From NCBI RefSeq assembly GCF_963678975.1, contig NC_089281.1, forward strand, positions 28,381,116-28,445,115: a DNA stretch of 64,000 nucleotides, in the 5' to 3' direction. The translations under genes and the position numbers were made by a program. The DNA comes from Dysidea avara (lineage: Eukaryota; Porifera; Demospongiae; Dictyoceratida; Dysideidae). The notes beneath the pieces are model-generated. The model made no database searches, had not been told where the DNA came from, and saw nothing but the letters and a program-made list of their open reading frames with translations. Shown here one piece after another: positions 1-10,400 of the stretch (position 1 is its first letter; each line of letters starts with the position of its first letter).

Positions 1-2357
1 TGGGGCTACCATCTGCCATAATCAATATTAGCAGCTCTACCAGATACAATACTTATAGTTGTGTGGCGATGGCTGGTTGGCAGGCTAGAGTTCTTTGGTA
101 TGCCAATACTACTGTGTTAGAACATAACAATAATATACCAGAACATAGTCCAGATGATACTGACTTGCCGTCAATGTTTGTAACATATTCTATACACAAC
201 TCATCTATAGTACTGAACACCACTGATACTACTTACACTGGTGATCCTCTTCACACTGTTCAACCTATCCACAATGCCACATTACACATTAAAACTTCAT
301 CACACAGAGGAAACAATAGTCTTGTTTGTAAGATTACTGGTGTGAATAGACATTTCTTAACACATTACAATGTAAGTGAGGGCTCACTTGTGTATACTAT
401 GGAGCTGTCAGTGCTATCAGCATCAGTGTCATCTTCATCTACCTCATCCAATCCAACTTTGTTTGTGGTTGTCGGGCTGGTTGTCAGTTTACTGGTTGTT
501 ATTGCTGTAATCGTGGCCGTGATTTTATACTATAGAAGACATCGTCATTTAAAGACTGCTTCACTAATGCCAACTACCTTTGGACAGTTAACTGTTAGTA
601 TTCCAATGGATATGAAATTTATAAATGAGAACAAGGATGTGGAGTTTCCAAGAGATACAGTAACTCTACTACATGTACTAGGTAAAGTGGTGTAATATGA
701 TGAAATGTTGTAGTGTTGTTTACTTACAAAGGTGAAGGACATTTTGGTAAAGTATGGAGGGCCAAAGCTGAAGGCATAGTTCAGAATATTCCTCATCTTA
801 ACATAGTAGCAGTGAAGACATGCAAAGGTACAGATGTTCAGTAGCAGCAGCTTTGTATACAAATATAAGCTATGTACCCTAGTGCTACATTGTCAGTAAC
901 ATTGCATTATACATTTCACATCAATCCTTCTATATGCAACGGTATTTTTAGAGACTACAACAGAATGTGCTATTCATGACCTCTGGTCAGAGTTGGAGAT
1001 CTTACTGAAGATCAAACCTCATTCTAACATTTGTAACCTGCTAGGATTCTGCTATAGTGAAGGTTTGTAGTCTTACTTGGTGTATAATTCATTAGATATA
1101 CAATTTAGGTGAATCCCCTTACATCATATTGGAGTACTGCATGTATGGAAAGTTGAATGACTATTTGAGAAATTGTCAAGAAGCTCTTGTACAACTGGGA
1201 CTACCCATAATATCAGTTAACCTTCACGAAACACCTGAATTTGTACGGAAATCCAGTAACTCAACAGACTATGTAAACATCTTGCAGAGCAACAGCAGTT
1301 CTAGTACTTATTTGAACTTGCACCAAGTGTTGACCAGAGATAGCTCACTCCTGAGTATACAGGGTGATTCAGTGTTCAGTGATAATGTGGCTTATGTGCC
1401 TGAAAGCATGGACAGTTATAATAAACCTTGGACCCCTGTAAGTGAAATAATTTCTCTGTCCAGAGATTACCTGAACTCACCTGGACTGTTGTTTAATGAA
1501 GACATTGTCAATTTTGCCCTTCAAATTGCATATGGCTTGCAACATCTTGAGAAATTAAAAGTATGAGAAATTTTATAATACTTGTTACATGTTACATGTA
1601 CAACACAGATTTATCATGGTGATATATCAGCTCACAACATTCTCATTGCTGAAGGATTCTTACTAAAAATTGCTGACTTTGGAATGGCACGAGAACTTGG
1701 CAAGGAAGAGTATTACAAGAGAAAATCAGATGTGAGTTCACTGAAAGAGCGATAATGTAGTTACAATGCTAATATCCACACAATGTACAGAGACCTTTAC
1801 CTGTGAAATGGATGGCCATTGAGAGTTTAAAGGAGTCAATATGCACCCACAAAAGTGACATGTTAGTTTCAGTGCTTGTATTGACATGTCTTCCAAGAAC
1901 TCTTTGCCCCCATACTAGGTGGTCATATGGAGTTGTTCTGTGGGAGATCACCACTTATGGTAAGGAACAGACTTACATTAATAATCACATCCAGTTTCAT
2001 GTTGGTGATAGGAAAGTCACCCTACGAGGGTGTCCCTAATGTGGACATGTTGTCTCATTTACAAGAAGGTGGGAGATTACTTCAACCAGATGGCTGCAGT
2101 GATACATGGTAACCAACCAACCAACCTAATTTATCAAACAATTATTTACTGCTATTGGTTAGGTACAATTTGATGAGACTCTACTGGAGTGATAATGTCA
2201 GTGAGCGTCCCTCAGCTACAGATACAATTGAACGACTGTCCAAACCTCCGTTTGTGAAGTCTGTCACTATCAAAGGATTATCGGTAAGTGCACATAGACT
2301 CATTCATACCATAAGTACACTCTGTGTGTATTTCTTTCTTTATAGACTATGGTGTAA
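1..2357 (+). CDS. RTK gene A, 3' portion (membrane span plus tyrosine kinase), 5' end outside window
   Basis: Receptor tyrosine kinase, partial. Visible exons: <1-681 (end of ectodomain with many N-x-S/T sites, membrane span [20 protein letters not shown], basic stop-transfer YYRRHRH), 732-827 (glycine loop GEGHFGKV and lysine VAVK), 952-1062 (alpha-C, ELEILLK), 1109-1560 (hinge plus about 120-residue kinase insert), 1609-1731 (catalytic loop YHGDISAHN, then DFG), 1791-1861, 1919-1959 ([10 protein letters not shown]), 2012-2108, 2163-2283 and a small terminal exon 2346-2357 ending TMV-stop. All junctions are GT-AG and keep frame. The HRD motif reads HGD and the RTK-typical AARN reads SAHN; catalytic Asp and DFG remain. 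Same ectodomain type as gene B. The exon at position 1 probably starts about 16 bp upstream, by alignment to B. The terminal exon is the least certain part. Confidence 0.85.
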
Positions 2358-4483
2358 AGATATGAGTGAGTGGTGATCTTCATCCATCTTGACAAAAGGC
2401 CACAAATATAAATATAGCTAATAGCTTTTTGTAGTATAGGCTAGTTTTCATACACCATTAGTTCCTTCCTATTCATCATATCGGCTATTGATAGGACACA
2501 TATAGTAGACAAGGTTATTCAGTAGAAGAAACTGCACTTGTAATGTTTGGTCATTTTCAAATTCTGCTATCGACATATATTTATTATATTATAATATTAA
2601 AATTGCTATAGATTAGATGTAGTTTTTGCAGCTATAATGTGAAAATCAATTACAAGTTAGATAACCTGTATAGAAATTGATTGGTATAATTACACAATTC
2701 ATGCTTGTACATTACATAGGTCCTGCAAAATTTGTATATCCTGTTAATGTATGTGCATAACATAGTATACTATCAGTCCATTTTATGATACCACGAACCT
2801 TTAACTCAGATGATGTCACAAAAATGACAACCTGCATTGATCCAGCAATTAAGCAACAATGATAGGTATTTGTATAACATATGTAGTACAATACATCATC
2901 AAAAATAAATTATATTCAAATATCAACAAAATGACATTTGTTCGTTCATCTTAATAAGAACTTAATTACCCCTATCAAAGTTTATTAGCCATACTAATAA
3001 ACTACTTGTCAGAGCTGTACATGAATATAATACAAATAATATGTACAAGTGATAAATAATGATTTCACAAGAAGGATGATGTTCACTCACATTTTATACC
3101 GCACTCTAAATAATTCATAATGTCAAGTACATAGGTGAAGAAGCATTCAATGTACTTACTTCAATAGTGACAGACTTCACAAACGGAGGTTTGGACAGTC
3201 GTTCAATTGTACCTGTAGCTGAGGGACGCTCACTGACATTATCACTCCAGTAGAGTCTCATCAAATTGTACCTAACCAATAGCAGTAAATAATTGTTTGA
3301 TAAATTAGGTTGGTTGGTTGGTTACCATGTATCACTGCAGCCATCTGGTTGAAGTAATCTCCCACCTTTTTGTAAATGAGACAACATGTCCACATTAGGG
3401 ACACCCTCGTAGGGTGACTTTCCTATCACCAACATGAAACTGGATGTGATTATTAATGTAAGTCTGTTCCTTACCATAAGTGGTGATCTCCCACAGAACA
3501 ACTCCATATGACCACCTAGTATGGGGGCAAAGAGTTCTTGGAAGACATGTCAATACAAACACTGAAACTAACATGTCACTTTTGTGGGTGCATATTGACT
3601 CCTTTAAATTCTCAATGGCCATCCATTTCACAGGTAAAGGTCTCTGTACATTGTGTGGATATTAGCATTGTAACTACATCATCGCTCTTTCAGTGTGAAC
3701 TTACATCTGATTTTCTCTTGTAATACTCTTCCTTGCCAAGTTCTCGTGCCATTCCAAAGTCAGCAATTTTTAGTAAGAATCCTTCGGCAATGAGAATGTT
3801 GCGAGCTGATATATCACCATGATAAATCTGTGTTGTACATGTAACATGTAACAAGTATTATAAAGTTTCTCATACTTTTAATTTCTCAAGATGTTGCAAG
3901 CCATATGCAATTTGAAGGGCAAAATTGACAATGTCTTCATTAAACAACAGTCCAGGTGAGTTCAGGTAATCTCTGGACAGAGAAATTATTTCACTTACAG
4001 GGGTCCAAGGTTTGTAATAACTGTCCATGCTTTCAGGCACATAAGCCACATTATCGCTGAACACTGAATCACTCTGTATACTCAGGAGTGAGCTATCCCT
4101 GGTCAACACTTGGTGCAAGTTCAAATAATTACTAGAACTGCTGTTGCTCTGCAAGATGTTTGCATAGTCTGTTGAGTTACTGGATTTCCGTACAAATTCA
4201 GACGTTTCGTGAAGGTTAACTGATATTATGGGTAGTCCCAGTTGTACAAGAGCTTCTTGACAATTTCTCAAATAGTCATTCAACTTTCCATACATGCAGT
4301 ACTCCAATATGATGTAAGGGGATTCACCTAATTGTATATCTAATGAATTATACACCAAGTAACACTACAAACCTTCACTATAGCAGAATCCTAGCAGGTT
4401 ACAAATGTTAGAATGAGGTTTGATCTTCAGTAAGATCTCCAATTCTGACCAGAGGTCGTGAATAGCACATTTCGTTGCAGTCT
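952..4483. repeat. Inverted duplication: kinase halves of genes A and B
   Basis: 952-2268 (+) and 3168-4483 (-) are near-identical inverted arms of about 1.3 kb, with a spacer of about 900 bp. All kinase exons from alpha-C on have equal lengths in both arms (111, 452, 123, 71, 41, 97 bp). Introns match too: the 48-bp intron after the kinase-insert exon differs by only about one base. Similarity ends in the last coding exon, where A encodes VTIKGLS and B VTIE. The 5' parts (1-827 versus 7985-8822) are also homologous but separated in B by a 3.5-kb intron. Confidence 0.9.
2358..3114. other. Spacer between convergent genes A and B
   Basis: AT-rich sequence between the 3' ends of A and B. It should hold both 3' UTRs and polyadenylation sites. 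No further coding region seen. Confidence 0.5.
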
Positions 4484-7400
4484 CTAAAATAAAGCAATAA
4501 GAAGTGTAATGGGATCATAGAAATATAAAGCAATGAAGCAACTATACCTGCAGTTATACTAGTGGGCCCTACTTCAGTTAGATAAAGCCTGCATGTCTAT
4601 GACTGAAGTAGGGATCATTAAATGTCAACTACTATAATAGATGACCTCTCTTATTTATTGCTTTTTACGACCCCAACTCAAATGCAAAATTTTCTTACAC
4701 TTGTTTGCTTACTTTTTAAAAGTAATTCATTACTGGTGAATCATCGCATACTATATCAAAGGAAAGAATGGTACCAGACACATTGCATGACTGAACACGT
4801 GCCCTGACTATCAAATACTAAACTGCAAAATGGCCATTCTGCTTATTTTCAGCTATGTTCCACTCCATAGGAGGCGGAAGGGTGCTACAGTTGGGGGTGC
4901 CCAAAATTTATGGTGGTAGTAGTAGTTCGCATGCTTATTCTAGTGGGGTCTGGGGGCATGGCCCCCCCAGGAAATTTTTGAAAATTAAGTGTCAGGAGAT
5001 TGAATTTGGAGGAATTTTCAGTGGTTTTAGCTGTTAATCAAATACTAGTACTTTTTAATACATGCTGACTGTTGTATTAGGGTGACTGCTCTATTAGAGT
5101 ATTTCGATCATGATTGACAAGTTTCTGGAAGTTCATGTGACGACTATTGCGCAATATAGTTTTGAGTTGGGGGTGCTCCACAGCACCCCCTCTTCCGCCG
5201 CCTATGCACCCATTATACACTGTGACAAATGAATATTAGTGCGAGAAGCCTGTCTGCAATCACACTTGAAGTAAAGCACATGATGCTGATCAGCACGTAT
5301 GCAGTAGTGGAGGAAGAAACAGGACACAAAAGAGGACAAATGATGTATGTATTGTAGCTGCTGTGGTTAGCAAAAAGGCATCATAGTTAAGTTATGCTTG
5401 GTGTAAGGTATCATTTTGTCAGTAGTAAATTCTATTGCCGAGCACCTTAGTGCGAGGAAAGTAATTGTGTAGTTTTGAAGTTTCTGTATTATTTATTTAT
5501 GTGTCAGTCTGCAACAGAAGTGAAATGGATGACATAATTCGGCAGTAGCAAAGAGTCTTTGGAGCCCTGGATACTACCGATTTGTATTTATAACCTCACA
5601 AAAACATGTAGCTAATATTTGTAGCTACCTAACTATACACTAATAAAACACTTTGTTGTTTCTTACACAGGGAGCATTGTTTGTCACAAGTACGAGACAA
5701 TACAGCAAATAGAATTGCCACCTTGAGAAAGGTATTTACAACTTAATACTAATTATAATTGACATAACTGTACCAAACCCAACATCACAAAATTTTCTTT
5801 ATTATCTAATGATATTAGAGCACTAACCATACACTACGTGCTTATGTGACCACATACAACCTAAAGAATATGCACACGTGAGGCATAGCATGTGCATCAT
5901 ACGTATCTAGTTTTTAATTTCATAGAAACTTGTTGAAAGGGTTTGGGGTTACTCTGAAGATATTTATTGGCTTGGCTATGCCTAACCAAGTACTATAAGA
6001 CCTTATTTAAAACTGAAGTAGGGATCCAAGCAACAAAACTAGTGAAATAGTACAGTATTACAACATAACTCTGTGGGAATATACCTACATTGACATGTCA
6101 TAACAATTGTTTGTTTAATGCTAAAGTATGGATTAGCTATGTTGTAATACTGTACCATCATTCATATATTTTTTTATTTTTTTACTTGGATTTATACTTC
6201 ATTAAATATACTAGACTAGTTTTTTAGTTTTTGTTACACACGACTGCTCTATTAGAATATCAAACAAGGCTGTTGTTATATTACACACTTATAATAATGT
6301 TAACTGAATGGTATGACATTATAGTTCACATACCATTCAGCAACTAGCAACACTTATATGGGCTCCTGGCAGTACCAATCTATATCATACCAGCTTAAAT
6401 GAGGCAATCCAAACTCTAATTGATACAAGCAGCGTTGTAAGTGGGTCTCATCCAGTCATTTGGGTCATGGGTCAAGTAGGTTTCATCCACTTATTGAATA
6501 TCCAGGTCTGATGCAGATGGGATCATAAATTAACAAGTTCCATTGCATTGATGGAAATGCAATTAAACATGCTACAGAAACTTATGCGGATTCATTCCCA
6601 CAATTCGGAAATGCGTTTTTCTGTTTATAGGGATATGCGGAGCCACATCCACTTATTGGGATTGTATGCTACTCTCTGTAAGTGTGTATGGCATCATGTA
6701 CACTTGGGTGTTGCTGCTTGTAGGTATATAGTCTGGCAAGTCTGAGGGAATCGTGCATTCCTGTAGCTGCCTGCACCACCCTATTGATCATTGATAATGT
6801 ATGTTGGTTGTTTCTCAAACTATTGCAGACAAACTTCCCTATAGTGTAATAGTCTATATATGGTATAAATGCTGTTAACTTGCAATACTGTTAACTTTAG
6901 CTTTTGATGCACATTTCTGTTTAATTAAACTGGGTCCAATCTGGGTCCCATCAGGATTACCATTTGAGTCAGTGGGTCAATTGGGTCAGCAGTACTCAAC
7001 CCTGGATACATAGAATTTTTCCCACATTTAATAAGTAGTGAGTATCACGAGGACCGACATAGCCAGAAACTTTTTGAAAACCTGATTGCTCTACTAGAGT
7101 ACTGTATAAGCAGAAATTTTGGCAAAATATTTTGCAATTGCTTAATAATTTGCATTTGGCGAGAGTTTAATTTGACAAAATGTATCCCTAATAAAATGGT
7201 GTTCCACGTTAGTGGTAGCAAATTGTGTAGCTAGCTATGTGGCTTCTTGTTTACAAAGAACAGATACTTAGTTACCTTGTTACTTACAGTACGTACTGGT
7301 CTACTTACGGAGGGACTATTTCATGTAAAAATGGAGTATGCTGGGAGATTTATTCAATCCATAGTCAGGGAAGCAGCCATCCAAAAAAGAAACAAAGTGA

Positions 7401-10400
7401 TTGGGAACATTCTCAGCACAAGCCAATCTCCACTACCTGCATCTCCGACAAAAGAGTAGGACCGTACAGACAATTGTAGAATTGTTTAGGTTTAATACAT
7501 CGATAGCAAATATCTAAAGTTTAGTGCAGATTGTGCCTCCCATACAGGTAAAGATGGCTATCTCACTAACTAGCTACTTTAATTCAGATTTTACAAAGCT
7601 CCAGTTGGCTATACTTACTTTGACAACCTTCAGCATTACCACACTTGACAAGCTTGCTAGATACATCACCTTGCTTCTTGTCAGATCTTGTGCTTGTTCA
7701 ATTGGTTAAAATATTAGAAACACTAATAAAATATGGTGAGATTTTAATTTGGCAATTTTATAAGCATCCACAAAATCACCAATTTTAATTCTCCATGCCA
7801 AAATTTCTGCTCATACAGTATCTTGCATTATCTTTTGATTAATGTTTACAAAAGTAGCTGCTTCAGCTCCTTTAATGGTAGCTATGCCATTGGATACAAT
7901 TCCACGGGTCAATTTGTGTACAGTGTTCTTTTATTAGAAAAACAGTCATTCAAATATTGCACATGTTCTCTATAGCAAGCATACCTTTGCATGTCTTCAC
8001 TGCTACTATGTTAAGATGAGGAATATTCTGAACTATGCCTTCAGCTTTGGCCCTCCATACTTTACCAAAATGTCCTTCACCTTTGTAAGTAAACAAAACA
8101 CTATAACATTTCATCATATTACACCACTTTACCTAGTACATGTAGTAGAGTTACTTTATTTCTTGGAAATTCCACTTCTTTGTTCTCATTTATAAATTTC
8201 ATATCCATTGGAATACTAACAGCTAACTGTCCAAAGGTAGTTGGCATCAGTAAAGCATTCTTTAAATGACGATGTCTTCTATAGTATAACATCAAGGCCA
8301 AAACAGCAACAATAGTTATCAGCAAACTGACAACCAGCCCGATGACCACAAACAAAGTTGGATTGGACGAGGTAGATGCAGGTGCTGATGCCACTAACAA
8401 CTCCATAGTATACACAAGTGAGTCCTCACTTACATTGTATTGTGTTAAGAAATGTCTATTCACACCGGTAATCTTACAAACAAGATTATTGTTTCCTGTA
8501 TGTGATGAAGTGTTAATGTGTAATGTGGCATTGTGGATAGGTTGAACAGTGTGAAGAGGATCACCAGTGTAAGTAGTGTTAGTAGTGTTAGTAGTGTTCA
8601 GTACTGTAGATAAGTTATGTATAGAATATGTTACAAACATTGACGGCAAGTCAGTATCATCTGGACTATGTTCTGGTATACTATTGTTATGTTCTGACAC
8701 GGTAGCATTGGCATACCAACGAACTCTAGCCTGCCAACCAGCCATCGCCACACAACTATAAGTATTGTATCTGGTAAAACTGTTAGTATTGATTACAGCA
8801 GATGGTAGCTCCAAAAATTTTGGAATAACATCTAAATGGTAAAATAACCCATACGCAGGAGACATAAGATTTCTTAACATCCAGACAATCATCTATATAA
8901 ACATTTTTCTGTGAACAATTAAATTGTACTTTATACCATCTAATATTATATTTTTATTATACATGTAATTTTTACATTAGTGATTTACTGATATCCAATG
9001 AATGTGTACAACATTAATTGTAATAGGCTGGTAATTACGTACCAGTTTTTGTACTGTTATTTGTTTTACCTCAATCATTTAAAGTGTACAATTTATATGG
9101 GTGCATGTAATAGTATCTGTAGCTGCAGAATTGCTAGATTTATTTGGTGTGAACAATGAAGCTACATATAATGTATAGATTGGCCTTTTGCTGCATGTAA
9201 TCTAGCTTTATAGAAGGTACATCAACTGTAGTGGAAGTCAGAATTACAGCTTTACAGAGCTTGACCTTGACATTTTTGAAAGTCACAGAACATCCCAGAA
9301 ACTAAAGGCCATTCTTTCATTTCCCAGTAGCAAACAATATTAATGTATTACAAGCAGACTAACCTACATAGATAGTAGGTTGTGCTTCTTGAGTTGCTTT
9401 TTCTCGATATCTACTAGCAGTCACACATTTGTACAAAGACCCACTGTCAGTCCAGTTAGCCAAAACTATCTCAAATATATTGAATATAGAAAAAAGAGCT
9501 ATATTGCATGATTTTAACTGGTAAGTCACAGCCCTAACTCGTTGTTGCATGAAATTATCTGCAGTATGTCCCAAGCAATAGTTCTCACTCTTATTAAGAC
9601 ATCCAGCAATAAAACTTTCTATTGGCATCTGGTTATCTTTCCAATCAATTGACGACGTAGCTGATCCAATTCCTTCACACGGTATAGTTAGATTATCTCC
9701 AAGTGCAACGTAAAATTCCTTATTGTTTATTGCATTTCGAATTTGAGGAGGAAAAAACGATCTGGCATCTTCTACAATAAGATACAAACTGTCATAGTTT
9801 TGTACATATTAAAGTGGCCAGCTTTGCAACAGGGTTAACTTACAGGATACATTATATAACATTAGCCAAAATCAGGATATTGAAAGTCCCCCTTATTGCA
9901 AACCCAGCATAAAACATTTGATTTACCTCCACGAATGATGTAGTGTTGAGTATTCAAGCAGCTTTTGGTCCTGACCACACAACCAACATAGGCATCTTCA
10001 TAAATCACGTTGTAGTAGAATTGTAGTTGGTTATTGACCACAGTAAAATCTCCAGTAATGTTCAACAAGCTTGTTAGATGATTATTATTAACACAGGTAC
10101 CATTGTTATAACAGTATACTGTAATATTGTAGTTTTGACTGATCAAGTGGATACTCCATAACACATCAGACGCTGTCTGATTGGGACAACTAGCTGGACA
10201 ACTTAGACTGATATCACCAGTATTATTGACAAAGAGAAACTTACTACCTGTGATTGAAAGAGTTGACTACCTTAATACAAAGTGTGAGACAGTGAAGTCA
10301 TGTAGTGGCCACTTCCATGCATAACGTTTTTATGGACCTTATCTGCATTGACATTACAACATAAAACGGCAATGATAGTGTGGGGACTTTGTACAGGGTT

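Larger units (their letters stand above)
4484..7984. other. Intron 5 of gene B
   Basis: 3.5 kb. Its left part holds an interspersed repeat with a nested inverted-repeat element (listed separately). The rest (about 5430-7984) is AT-rich, without a credible coding region. Confidence 0.6.
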
